Notes under the pieces: model-generated
What the model was told of the DNA's origin: nothing
The model's input: only the letters and a program-made list of their open reading frames with translations
Database searches by the model: none
Made by a program: the position numbers and the translations under genes
Assembly: GCA_016932715.1 (NCBI GenBank)
Contig: JAFGCG010000049.1
Location: 1-35,409, forward strand
DNA length: 35,409 nucleotides
Reading direction: 5' to 3'
Origin: Anaerolineales bacterium
GTDB taxonomy: Bacteria; Chloroflexota; Anaerolineae; Anaerolineales; Villigracilaceae
Part shown: piece after piece, positions 8,342 to 16,262 of the stretch
Position numbering within the stretch: position 1 is the stretch's first letter
Layout: every line of letters begins with the position of its first letter

Positions 8342-8380
8342 GTGGAAAATAAAAAACAGGAGCGATTTTGCTCCTGTTTT
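8342..8380 (-). terminator. Terminator after the Nudix gene
   Basis: 11-bp perfect stem AAAACAGGAGC (8353-8363) / GCTCCTGTTTT (8370-8380). On the minus strand it is followed by TTTTTTATTTT. It begins a few bases past the Nudix stop. Confidence 0.85.
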
Positions 8381-8384
8381 CGGG

Positions 8385-8924
8385 CTATCCAAGATATTTC
8401 TCCAGGTATGGTCTTGCTATTAACAATGCCGCCAGCGATTTGGCATCCGGGATGTCTCCATGCTCTGCCATTTCGATCGCTTTCTTCAAAGGGATTTTTT
8501 CAACCTGCAGAAATTCATCATCATCGGCCTGCAGTGGATTCTCCTTCAGCTCTGTGGCGAGGAATACAGCCATGAGCTCGGTGGAATATCCGGGTGCGAG
8601 ATAGAACTCACCGACCATTTGGAGTTTCCCGGCTTCCATGCCGGTCTCTTCGCGGATCTCGCGCCGCGCACAGGCTTCGAACGGCTCCTCCTCGTCGCGT
8701 GTCCCCGCGGGAAGTTCGAGCAGATCCGCTCCGGCGGCGTGGCGGTATTGCCGCACAAAAAGTAAATTGTTCCATTCATCGATGGGGAGAATGACAACGG
8801 AGCCGCCATGCTCAACGATTTCAAGTCTTGTTTCGCGGCCATCCGGTGTTTTGAGATAGTCACGTCTGATCTTGAAGGCGCGGCCCTGTAACAGAATTTC
8901 CGACCTGATCCATTCAAATGGCAT
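8385..8924 (-). CDS. Nudix hydrolase, ADP-ribose pyrophosphatase type
   Basis: 179 residues. The Nudix box is complete at about residues 84-106: G-x5-E-x7-REIREETGM, with the catalytic Glu pair in REIREE. LFVRQYRHAAGADLLELPAGT just before the box is typical of the NudF/ADP-ribose pyrophosphatase group, which splits ADP-ribose or related nucleoside-diphosphate sugars into AMP and a sugar phosphate. The start MPFEW (8924) follows AGGAAAA; a longer start at 8954 lacks a ribosome site. A TATAAT box lies about 30 bp upstream on the same strand and a strong terminator follows, so it is a single-gene unit. The exact substrate cannot be told from sequence. Confidence 0.9.
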   Translation of the reverse strand: MPFEWIRSEILLQGRAFKIRRDYLKTPDGRETRLEIVEHGGSVVILPIDEWNNLLFVRQYRHAAGADLLELPAGTRDEEEPFEACARREIREETGMEAGKLQMVGEFYLAPGYSTELMAVFLATELKENPLQADDDEFLQVEKIPLKKAIEMAEHGDIPDAKSLAALLIARPYLEKYLG

Positions 8925-8954
8925 GATGTTTTCCTGCTTTTCTGTATGCCTCAA

Positions 8955-8960
8955 ATTATA
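8955..8960 (-). promoter_or_regulatory. -10 box of the Nudix gene
   Basis: TATAAT on the minus strand, about 30 bp before the ATG at 8924. No convincing -35 box is seen; the region upstream is a repeat element. Confidence 0.45.
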
Positions 8961-8986
8961 AACTGATATTACACAGGCAAAGTGCC

Positions 8987-9085
8987 TTCACCACAGAGAT
9001 TTTTAAAGGGTTTTCTCTGTGTTCTTCGCGAACGCCGCGCAAAGCAGCGGCAGTACTCGAAGAGTGCAGTATGCTCCGTGGTGAA
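8987..9085. repeat. 99-bp element with 12-bp terminal inverted repeats
   Basis: Begins TTCACCACAGAG (8987-8998) and ends CTCCGTGGTGAA (9074-9085); the ends are inverted copies at 11 of 12 positions. A second nested pair CACAGAGA/TCTCTGTG lies in its left half. The same 12-mer is found at 24022-24033 (identical) and 14107-14118 (one change). No protein-coding capacity; resembles a small MITE or other palindromic repeat. Confidence 0.65.
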
Positions 9086-9101
9086 ACTGCATAAAGTGAG
9101 T

Positions 9102-9133
9102 TATAAAATAAAGCCCAGGCATTTGCCTGGGCT
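9102..9133 (-). terminator. Terminator after the LysM lipoprotein gene
   Basis: 10-bp perfect stem AGCCCAGGCA (9112-9121) / TGCCTGGGCT (9124-9133), followed on the minus strand by TTTATTTTAT. Confidence 0.85.
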
Positions 9134-9152
9134 CTTAATCGTTGCGTGATTC

Positions 9153-9875
9153 TCAAGGAATGCTCAATTGCTGGCCCGAAGTCAATGCCGCGCCGGGCGA
9201 AATATTATTGGCTTGCGCGAGCGCGGCTGGATCGACATCACCAAAGAGGCAGGCAACGCTATAAACGGTTTCATCGGAGGCAGCCACTGTGTAGGTGGCC
9301 GGATGGTTTCGCAGCGCGCGGGCGCCGGGGAAACTTCCGCTCTGGGGAATCTTCAAAGTGAGATTTGGGTAGTAAAGATTTCCACTGGAAAGACCATTAA
9401 GACTGAGGAGATCATCGGGGTTGACATCGAAGCGCCGCGCAATGCAATAGGGGAACTCGCCCTTTTGCAATGTGTAGCTTGCAGGACGTGAACCGACCGG
9501 CGCAGAAGCAGGTATCGTCTCGCCTGCGCTGATCGCCAGGGTCGCTGTCGCAGTTGGGTTGAGCGCAACGAGCGGCGTGGGCGTGAGCGTTACGTTTGGA
9601 TCTTGCGTCTCTATGCCGACGGGAGTTAAGGGCGTCTGAGTCTCGACACTTGCAGGTGTCCCTGACAATGCAAGGGCTGTGTTAGTCCCAAAAAGTTCTA
9701 TATCGCTCATGCCAGGGGCGTCAGAGGTTTCAGCAATGGGTGAGGCAAACAAACTTCGATCAGGCGTATCGGCGACCGCAGGCGGTGTTGAAGCTGATCG
9801 CTGACAGGCAGAAACGATCACGGCAATTAGCATCAATGTGGAGGCAACCGTCGCGCCTCGTTTCGAACGTGTCAT
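9153..9875 (-). CDS. Lipoprotein with two LysM domains
   Basis: 240 residues. Residues 1-24 form a lipoprotein signal with lipobox VSAC (Cys24). A Thr/Pro-rich linker (about 25-130) leads to two LysM-like modules: YTLQKGEFPYCIARRFDVNP...LTLKIP (about 134-179) and YTVAASDETVYSVACLFGDVDP...QQLSIP (195-240). LysM domains bind N-acetylglucosamine polymers such as peptidoglycan, so this is probably a membrane-anchored wall-binding protein; no catalytic domain is present. The ATG at 9875 is chosen because GAGGAG sits 6 nt upstream; a start further upstream at 9926 lies inside the promoter. It has its own promoter (9910-9938) and terminator. Confidence 0.88.
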   Translation of the reverse strand: MTRSKRGATVASTLMLIAVIVSACQRSASTPPAVADTPDRSLFASPIAETSDAPGMSDIELFGTNTALALSGTPASVETQTPLTPVGIETQDPNVTLTPTPLVALNPTATATLAISAGETIPASAPVGSRPASYTLQKGEFPYCIARRFDVNPDDLLSLNGLSSGNLYYPNLTLKIPQSGSFPGARALRNHPATYTVAASDETVYSVACLFGDVDPAALAQANNISPGAALTSGQQLSIP

Positions 9876-9909
9876 AAGCATCTCCTCAACTCGCAAAAGG
9901 GTTTTGGTG

Positions 9910-9938
9910 ATGGTAGCACATCCCATTTAGCGCGTCAA
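9910..9938 (-). promoter_or_regulatory. Promoter of the LysM lipoprotein gene
   Basis: On the minus strand TTGACG (9938-9933), 17-bp spacer, TACCAT (9915-9910). The expected start of transcription, about 9903, leaves a 28-nt leader with the GAGGAG ribosome site. Confidence 0.7.
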
Positions 9939-10053
9939 GCGATGGCATGGGAAATTGGAGGGATACCCCACCTGGCTGAGGAATCGCTGAACTTTTTTCA
10001 TTTGCTCCGAATATAGAACCAATGCTGTGTTCAATCACTTCCGCGAGACTGCG

Positions 10054-12129
10054 TCAACGCGTGCACTCAAACTTGGAAAGAATGTCATCCACGCGCGTTT
10101 CAACTTCGCTGCCCACCGGACCTTGAGCCTGCACCCGCTTCCAAACTTCGCACAACCCTCTGCGGATTCCGTTATCCTGTTTGAACGCGTTAGCGGATAT
10201 TTTTTCTGCAACTTCGATATCCCCTGTCAAAGCCTGCGCTTCGATATAGGTCAACCACTCGAAGGGATCTTCGGGCTCATAACCAAGTTCCCCTGCCTGA
10301 TCGATCAGAGCGATCACCTGTTCCCAATCCCCTTGCTGGCGAGCCAGCTCTGCTTTTGCAAAGTAGTAACACCATGTATGCTCGGGTTCGGATAAGAAAG
10401 GCAGCTGTGCAGTCCGATCGGTATCCACCAGGATATTGGAAAGATCAGAAAGCGGAATGGCATCCACCAAAAACCGGGATTGCTTTCCATAGGTGATTTC
10501 ATCGCCGCGTGCCGGGTCCAGCACGCGCAGGCAACCGTTTCGAGGCATAAAGATCGTGATCGCCTGCGACGTCGAGCCGTGAAAGCTTACCCTGCGAATA
10601 GGTAAACCGATCTTTGTGCCCTTTTCCAGCGAAGGCAATGCCCCCCCGCCGAGACGTTTTTCCGTATAAAACAAAGCATAAGGCAGGTCGCTTCGCTGGT
10701 ACTGCGGCGCGTACATCCAATTGATCGGCGCGGTGAAGGAGAGATCGGTTTCATAGTCGATGGGCATTTGGTGAGTGAGCAGCGCGGTGTTCGGTTTCAT
10801 AGCGGGGATGCGCCAGGCAAGCTGCCAGTAGATTTCCTGCTGTTTTGCCCAATCCCTGCGGAAAATGTTTGCGTTGAAAAACTGCTGGCCAATTCCCAGG
10901 GCAATCAAAAGCGCGCAAACATATGTTTTGAGGCGAGAGTTTCGAACGAACAGCTCGATCAGCCCCGCGACGAAGAGGCTGCCTCCCAGCATCATCGAGA
11001 CCATGAAACGGTCATAACTGGACTGGAGGGTGAGGGGCAGCCCGGCCGCAAATGAGGGGATCCGTCCGAGCAATATTCCAGCCAGCCCGATCACGATCGC
11101 AGACACTGCAAAGGTTCCTGTTTCAGCTTCCGACAGGTTGAGTCTTCTCAGATAGAAAGCGATCAGAATAAACGCAACTGCGATCAATCCCAATGTCGCC
11201 AGAGTTGTGGGGGCCGCGAGTGCCCTGGATGCCAGCACGAGCACCTGCATCCACACATAAACTCCCGCTTTCCAGAGCACGTCCCCCATTGTAGAAACGA
11301 TCCGGAGGAGGGTCAGCGGTTGTTTTATAACTTCCACCTCATACAGCGAATCATAGCCTCCGATCGTGTAGAAATAAGCCAGCCAGGCTCCATTCGCCAG
11401 CCAGATGAGCAAATAAGGTGCCCAGCGCTTCAATGATTCGACGAACCTTTGTCTAAAGCCGTTGACCTGTTCTGACACGATGACCCAAATAAATAAAAAG
11501 CGTATGGGTTCAATGCTGACGAAATATTCGGTGGGGAAAACTCCCGCGATCAAGAGCAAAAGAGCATAAATCGTATTTCGCGTGGCGCGAGGCGGAGATT
11601 GCCTTGTTGGCTGCGCTTCGTCTTCGTGGCGCCTTGGCGCCACTCCGCTCGGCGCGAGGGAGGAGCGCAGGGTGCGCGCGCTGAAGCCAAAAGAGAGCAG
11701 ATAAAAAATAAAAGGGATCCATTCCTGATTGATGTGCGTGAATGCCACCCAATGCTGGCTGTATCCCGGGAAAACAAGGAATAAAAGCGAAGCGATCAGA
11801 GTCTGTCGCTTGTGGCGGGGCCAAATTTGATTTAACGCGAACCAGGCACAAAGTCCGGAGAGGAAGCGAATGACGAGGGCGAAGATTTGCCAGTAGAGCG
11901 GAACGGGTGGGATCAGGCTGGTCGTCACAAAGAAGATCGGACCCAAAAAAGGACGAACCTTTGCAAAGGCAGCGATGAATTCCCACGGTCCAAGGAACTC
12001 CGCGATCCAGGCGAAGGGCAGGTCATCCCAATAGAAGCCCGTGAGCGGCAGCAGCAGGCCATACGCGACGATGGTGACAGTCAAAAACAAAAGCGGAATG
12101 CTCCGCTCAAAAGAACGAATCGATTTCAT
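10054..12129 (-). CDS. GT-C-like multi-pass membrane protein with TPR-like C-terminus
   Basis: 691 residues. About ten hydrophobic segments span residues 12-420, followed by a soluble C-terminal part. GFYWDDLPFAW after TM1 resembles the acidic D-D motif in the first outer loop of GT-C glycosyltransferases (lipid-phosphate-sugar users), but no family name can be given. Residues about 585-670 (YYFAKAELARQQGDWEQVIALIDQAGE... and so on) look like tetratricopeptide helices. Residues about 152-186 form an Arg/Pro-rich stretch (LAPSGVAPRRHEDEAQPTRQ) between two membrane segments, encoded by a palindromic DNA element (see findings). ATG 12129 lacks a clear ribosome site. It lies 31 nt behind the UroD-like gene and may be co-transcribed with it. 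Confidence 0.75.
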   Translation of the reverse strand: MKSIRSFERSIPLLFLTVTIVAYGLLLPLTGFYWDDLPFAWIAEFLGPWEFIAAFAKVRPFLGPIFFVTTSLIPPVPLYWQIFALVIRFLSGLCAWFALNQIWPRHKRQTLIASLLFLVFPGYSQHWVAFTHINQEWIPFIFYLLSFGFSARTLRSSLAPSGVAPRRHEDEAQPTRQSPPRATRNTIYALLLLIAGVFPTEYFVSIEPIRFLFIWVIVSEQVNGFRQRFVESLKRWAPYLLIWLANGAWLAYFYTIGGYDSLYEVEVIKQPLTLLRIVSTMGDVLWKAGVYVWMQVLVLASRALAAPTTLATLGLIAVAFILIAFYLRRLNLSEAETGTFAVSAIVIGLAGILLGRIPSFAAGLPLTLQSSYDRFMVSMMLGGSLFVAGLIELFVRNSRLKTYVCALLIALGIGQQFFNANIFRRDWAKQQEIYWQLAWRIPAMKPNTALLTHQMPIDYETDLSFTAPINWMYAPQYQRSDLPYALFYTEKRLGGGALPSLEKGTKIGLPIRRVSFHGSTSQAITIFMPRNGCLRVLDPARGDEITYGKQSRFLVDAIPLSDLSNILVDTDRTAQLPFLSEPEHTWCYYFAKAELARQQGDWEQVIALIDQAGELGYEPEDPFEWLTYIEAQALTGDIEVAEKISANAFKQDNGIRRGLCEVWKRVQAQGPVGSEVETRVDDILSKFECTR
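11571..11676. repeat. GC-rich palindromic insert inside the membrane-protein gene
   Basis: Contains a perfect palindrome GTGGCGCC (11626-11633) TT GGCGCCAC (11636-11643) flanked by GGCGCGAGG-type words (11586 and 11651 areas). It is in frame and encodes the hydrophilic stretch at residues 152-186 of the host protein. Confidence 0.5.
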
Positions 12130-12160
12130 AGGCTGATTATAAGTCTTCCATGATGATGGG

Positions 12161-13162
12161 TTAAGCCGCCGCGAATGCTTTTAGATTTTCAATGGATGTT
12201 TGCAGGACGAGGTCACAGCCTGGCCAGACCGCATCCACGCCCGCCTCTTTCGTCCCGCGCACGGCTCCCGTGATCTGAGCCTGGTCTCCCCGCCACAAGG
12301 TCCCCACGGGGTCAATGTTTCCAAAGAGCAGGGTATCGGTCAGAATTTTGCGCGAGGACTCGAGATCATTCAACTGGTCCACCGAGATCGCGTCTGCGCT
12401 GGTTCCGGCAAGCAGGTGCATGGACTTGTTCGTATTCCCGCAGACGGAGAGCACGCGCGGCGGTGGCAGTTCCGCGATCAACAGCTTTTCCGCAGGATAC
12501 GCAAACTGCTCATACCTGGCGGGTCCAATAAATCCGGGCGACCCGCCCATATCGTGAATGGTGATAAAGTCCGCGCCCGCGTCCCGGTATGCCGCGCCAA
12601 CTCGTGCCAGAAAAGATGAAAGCTGAAAGAGGGCATCTGTGACCAGCCCGGGCTCACGCTTCATTTCCGTGAACAACCCGCTCGGTTCGATCAAAAATAA
12701 TAGCAGGGTGTAGGGTCCGGGAATCATCCCGCCGATAACTGCCTCCTGCCCAATGTCTTCCTTCAATCGCTGCATGGCTTCGCAAGCCAGTGCAATTCTG
12801 CCGCTGTTTATGAAGTCTGCGCTTTCGAAATATTCCTTGTTCAAATCTTTTGTGGAGGCAAACAAAGGAACTGCTACCTGTGGAAACAGAAATTGCCCGT
12901 TCTCGCGAAAATCGATCTTTGCGCCTAATGCCTCTGCCTCCACATACAGATCCAAGGGTGCGACGGCCGAGGGCAAGCCGCTTAATTTGAATGTGCTCGC
13001 GGCAGCCTTCGCCATCTGGCGCGCATCCTTGTGGACCTCGTGAAAGACGAGTCCTTCGCTTTGCAAACCCTCGGCTGTGACGTGAATCAACCCGCTAAAG
13101 GCGGGTTGAAGGTCTATCTTTTTTCCTGAAAGCAGCCGGAGGATCTCTGCGCGCTGGCTCAT
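12161..13162 (-). CDS. Uroporphyrinogen decarboxylase / MtaA-type methyltransferase family protein
   Basis: 333-residue TIM-barrel protein like MtaA/MtbA and other cobalamin-linked methyltransferases of the UroD superfamily: IHDMGGSPGFIGPARYEQF, VLSVCGNTNKSM, LFGNIDPVGTLWRG and AVWPGCDLVLQTSIENLKAF. In MtaA-type enzymes zinc is held by His-x-Cys (in HICGNT) and a later Cys (PGC). Here both Cys are present (about residues 241 and 316), but the His position is Ser (S-V-C-G-N-T). It is transcribed behind the RACo-like activator and homocysteine methyltransferase, which supports a corrinoid methyl-transfer role over haem synthesis. No hem genes are near. The methyl donor is unknown. Start 13162 has little ribosome site. 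Confidence 0.82.
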   Translation of the reverse strand: MSQRAEILRLLSGKKIDLQPAFSGLIHVTAEGLQSEGLVFHEVHKDARQMAKAAASTFKLSGLPSAVAPLDLYVEAEALGAKIDFRENGQFLFPQVAVPLFASTKDLNKEYFESADFINSGRIALACEAMQRLKEDIGQEAVIGGMIPGPYTLLLFLIEPSGLFTEMKREPGLVTDALFQLSSFLARVGAAYRDAGADFITIHDMGGSPGFIGPARYEQFAYPAEKLLIAELPPPRVLSVCGNTNKSMHLLAGTSADAISVDQLNDLESSRKILTDTLLFGNIDPVGTLWRGDQAQITGAVRGTKEAGVDAVWPGCDLVLQTSIENLKAFAAA

Positions 13163-13180
13163 TGTTTTTACAAACTACAC

Positions 13181-13215
13181 AAACTGATCACTAAATACTG
13201 ACCACTGATCACTGC
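13181..13215. repeat. Short tandem-like repeat ACTGATCACT at a gene end
   Basis: The 10-mer ACTGATCACT occurs at 13183-13192 and 13204-13213 with ACTGACCACTG-like sequence between. The second copy contains the TGA stop (13211-13209) of the homocysteine methyltransferase gene. Confidence 0.5.
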
Positions 13216-14093
13216 TTCACTGCCTGCGCGATCGCCGCGACGTGCCCCGGCGTAGAACCGCAGCATCCGCCGACGACTTTTGCGCCCAGTTCGACATATT
13301 TCCTGGCGTACGCCGCCATATCTTCCGGTGTCATATCGTAGACGCCTTGTTCGGTTTGGACGTCCATGCGCGGAACGCCGGCATTCGGCTTGACCCACAG
13401 AGGGACATTTGGCAGGGTCGCGACGTATTCCTTGACGATGGTTTCCATGTTCTCCAGCGTCGTTCCGCAATTGGCGCCCACCATGACTGCGCCCATCTCG
13501 CTGTATGTTTTGATGACATCCTTGGGCTTCACACCCATCATCGAGCGCGTGCCGCGGTCGTAGCTGAAGGACACGACGATCGGCAGATCGGTCACAGAAC
13601 GTGCGCCTTCGAAGGCAGCCGTTGCCTCTTCAAAAGCGAACATGGTTTCAATTAATAGGAAATCCACACCGCCTGCCGCGAGCGCTTTGGCTTCCTCGGC
13701 AAAGGTGGCTTTGACCTCGGCCGCCTCGAGCGGCCCGTAGGGCTTGATCAGGGCGCCGACGGGACCCATCGAGCCGGCGACCAGCACCCCGTCACGCGCG
13801 GAGGCGGCTTTGCGGGCGATCTCGGCTGCACGCGTGTTGATCTCCGGGGCGCGATCCTGATATTTTGAATCCTTCATCCGGATGCGCGAACCGCCGAAGG
13901 TGCAGGTGAGAATAATATCGGAGCCGGCCTCGACGAACATGCTGGCAAGTTTCAAGACCGTATCGGGACTATCGATCACAAGCTCTTCAGGTGATTGTCC
14001 CGGCTTGAGTCCCATCTTTTGGAGATTGGCGCCCGTCGATCCATCGGCAACCAGGACTTCCCCCGCGTTGAGTCGTTCAAGGAATTTGTTCAT
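13209..14093 (-). CDS. Homocysteine S-methyltransferase family protein (MetH N-terminal-like)
   Basis: 294 residues, one homocysteine-binding TIM barrel as in the first module of MetH and in BHMT: VLVADGSTGANLQKMG, LTCTFGGSRIRM, VAGSMGPVG, FLLIETMFAFEEATAA. The zinc Cys are seen in VGANCGTT (about residue 203) and VGGCCGSTPGHVAAI (about 273-274). It would move a methyl group to homocysteine to make methionine in the cytosol. As there is no folate- or cobalamin-binding module, it needs partner proteins. The RACo-like reactivator directly upstream suggests the methyl donor is a methyl-corrinoid protein encoded elsewhere. ATG 14093 follows CGGAGA; the longer start at 14123 lies in repeat-like sequence. 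Confidence 0.9.
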   Translation of the reverse strand: MNKFLERLNAGEVLVADGSTGANLQKMGLKPGQSPEELVIDSPDTVLKLASMFVEAGSDIILTCTFGGSRIRMKDSKYQDRAPEINTRAAEIARKAASARDGVLVAGSMGPVGALIKPYGPLEAAEVKATFAEEAKALAAGGVDFLLIETMFAFEEATAAFEGARSVTDLPIVVSFSYDRGTRSMMGVKPKDVIKTYSEMGAVMVGANCGTTLENMETIVKEYVATLPNVPLWVKPNAGVPRMDVQTEQGVYDMTPEDMAAYARKYVELGAKVVGGCCGSTPGHVAAIAQAVKQ

Positions 14094-14106
14094 TGATTCT
14101 CCGTTT

Positions 14107-14135
14107 TTCACCACAAAGGGCACAAAGCTTCGTGT
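14107..14135. repeat. Partial palindromic repeat between RACo-like and methyltransferase genes
   Basis: TTCACCACAAAG (14107-14118) followed by GGCACAAAGCTTCGTG. It shares its 12-mer with the ends of the 8987-9085 element and its CACAAAG/TTCGTG words with the 32773-32835 element. Confidence 0.5.
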
Positions 14136-14144
14136 TGAGTAAGT

Positions 14145-16157
14145 TTATTTCATAAATTTCTTCGCCATCGGATCCGCCTGACGGTTCGGGATCAAATGGG
14201 CGATGTGTTCGAACGGCTCGCTCATGTGCGGGAAGTTCATCGCCAGCATGAACTGGTTCTGGAACTCGGGATCAGCCGGCAGCTCGAGCCGTTCCACGCC
14301 TCGCGTGACCGAATCGATCTCATCCCGCTTCTCCACGTTCAGCAGCGCGATGCGCGCGCCGTCGCCCGCCGCGTTGCCCACTGCATATACTCGCTCCAAT
14401 TCACAATCGGGGATCAGCCCGATCAGCATCGCCTTCTCTTTGTCGATATAACTTCCAAAGCCGCCCGCCAGAATGATTTTATCAGGCGATTGCAACCCGG
14501 TCTGGTTCAGGAGTGTGCGCGCCGCCGTGAACAGCGCTGCCTTTGCCAGCTGGATCTGTCTCACATCCTTTTGCGTGATGGGGATGTCTCTTCCAATGGA
14601 CGTTTCCTCGGCCCGGGCGATGACATACTCCCAGCCGTTTTCCCCCTCCCGCACGCGGTCCGACTTCTGCCCGCTTGTGAATCGGCCCCGAGAATCGATG
14701 ATCCCTACCCGGAACAACTCTGCCACTGCATCGATGACCGCCGAGCCGCAGATACCCTTGGCTTTGCCCGTATTCCATTCCTCTTCCCCGACGATTTTAT
14801 AGCGTGGTTCGAGAGTCTTCTCATCGATCTGCACCCGCTCGATCGCGCCAGGCGCGGCGCGCATCCCGTATTCCACGTGCGCGCCTTCGAGCGCGGGTCC
14901 TGTTGGCGTGGAGGTGCAGACCAGTCTCTGGCGGTTGCCCAGTACGAGTTCCGCGTTCGTGCCCACGTCGATCAGCAGCCAGTTCTCGTCCTGCATGTGG
15001 GGTTCTTCCGCGAGCAGCATCCCGCTCGTATCCGCGCCCACAAAGGAGGCGATCGTCGGCAGCACATGAACGTTCCCCGAGGGGTTGATCTGCAATCCCA
15101 GTTCACGCGCCTTGATATCCACCGAACTATGGATTGCCGGGACAAACGGTGCCAGCCCCAGATCCTTTGGATGTAAATTCAACAGGAGATGGTGCATGGT
15201 CGTATTGCCGACCAGCACCACTTCGAGGATTTCGTCGGGTTTGATCTGCGCCGTCTTGGCAGCCAGTTTGAGCAGCTTATTCAACGTCGCGAGGATGGCT
15301 TTATGCAATTTTTCCAGGCCGTCTTTGTGCCCAATCGTATATTGAATCCTCGACATCACATCTTCGCCGTAGACGATCTGCGGATTCATCTCGGATTCCG
15401 CCGCGAGCAGTTCTCCGGTCCGCAAGTTGCAGAGATACAACGCGACCGTCGTCGAGCCGATATCCACAGCCGCGCCGTAGCTGTCTTCCACGTAGCCGGG
15501 CTGGACTGCGATCACTTCCCTGTCCCGCCAGACGGAGACGGTCACGTTCCATTTTGCTTCACGCAGCGTGGACGATAGCGTCCGCAAACATTGGTAATCC
15601 ACCGTCAGGTCGAACCAGCGCGGCAGGTTCTCCTCCCCGCGCCGGACGAGTGCGATCGTCGTTTCGAGTTCCCTGGCGAGGCGTTCCCAATCCGCAATCG
15701 GACGTTCGAGGTTTGGCGGCGTCAGCGCGACATAATATTTTCGAATGGCTGGCTTGACCTCGATGGCCCGTTCGCGCGCGCTCTTGCGGATGATCTGTTT
15801 GTTGCCGCGGCTTTCCTCGGGGACGTTGATCAGCACATCGCCCAACACTCTTGCCTGACACGACAAACGGACCTGCCCAACTTCCCAGCCTTTGTCTTTT
15901 AGTAGTTTTGGTCTGCGCGCGAAATAAGCCTGTTCTTCCGCCCCGACGGGGGAGAGGTTCTCGCGCCTGGAATGGATGTTGTACTTTTCGAAGCGGCCTT
16001 CCTCCACCAGGATCAGGCACTTGCCACAGGTCGCGTTCTCGGCGCAGATCGACTCGATCTCCACGCCCAGCTCACGCGCCGCGGCGCGCAGGGAGGTGCC
16101 TTCGTCCACTTGTCCGCGGCGGCCTGAGGGTTGCAGGATCACGGTGTGCTTTTTCAT
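14145..16157 (-). CDS. RACo/RamA-like corrinoid activation protein (ferredoxin + ASKHA DUF4445)
   Basis: 670 residues. Residues 1-105 form a plant-type [2Fe-2S] ferredoxin domain with Cys38, Cys44, Cys47 (SICAENATCGKCLI) and Cys100 (RLSC). A linker follows, then an actin-like ATPase domain from about residue 240 (GAAVDIGSTTVALYLC, VVLVGNTTMHHLL, LLIDVGTNAELVLG, IILAGGFGSYIDKEKA). This is the layout of RACo, which uses ATP and one electron to bring an inactive Co(II) corrinoid protein back to Co(I). The neighbours downstream (homocysteine and MtaA-like methyltransferases) suggest it serves a methionine-forming or methylotrophic corrinoid protein. The ATG at 16157 gives the ferredoxin domain its normal N-terminus, although the ribosome site is weak; an earlier TTG at 16193 is less likely. 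Confidence 0.92.
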   Translation of the reverse strand: MKKHTVILQPSGRRGQVDEGTSLRAAARELGVEIESICAENATCGKCLILVEEGRFEKYNIHSRRENLSPVGAEEQAYFARRPKLLKDKGWEVGQVRLSCQARVLGDVLINVPEESRGNKQIIRKSARERAIEVKPAIRKYYVALTPPNLERPIADWERLARELETTIALVRRGEENLPRWFDLTVDYQCLRTLSSTLREAKWNVTVSVWRDREVIAVQPGYVEDSYGAAVDIGSTTVALYLCNLRTGELLAAESEMNPQIVYGEDVMSRIQYTIGHKDGLEKLHKAILATLNKLLKLAAKTAQIKPDEILEVVLVGNTTMHHLLLNLHPKDLGLAPFVPAIHSSVDIKARELGLQINPSGNVHVLPTIASFVGADTSGMLLAEEPHMQDENWLLIDVGTNAELVLGNRQRLVCTSTPTGPALEGAHVEYGMRAAPGAIERVQIDEKTLEPRYKIVGEEEWNTGKAKGICGSAVIDAVAELFRVGIIDSRGRFTSGQKSDRVREGENGWEYVIARAEETSIGRDIPITQKDVRQIQLAKAALFTAARTLLNQTGLQSPDKIILAGGFGSYIDKEKAMLIGLIPDCELERVYAVGNAAGDGARIALLNVEKRDEIDSVTRGVERLELPADPEFQNQFMLAMNFPHMSEPFEHIAHLIPNRQADPMAKKFMK

Positions 16158-16202
16158 AATATAGCTTGCATTCTCTATCTGGCTGAAGAACAAATAATTA
16201 CA

Positions 16203-16262
16203 AGACCATAGACGACAGACCGTAGACCATGGTGGTCCATTGTCTATTGTCCATCGTCCATC
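16203..16262. repeat. 60-bp GGACGATAGAC-type palindromic repeat, copy 1
   Basis: Built from GTCCATCGTCC / GACCATAGAC words around a central CCATGG. Its reverse complement aligns over the full 60 bp with the element at 31104-31163, nearly identical in the last 29 bp. It covers the TAG stop (16246-16244) and the last codons (EMDDGQ) of the minus-strand membrane-protein gene. Confidence 0.75.
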
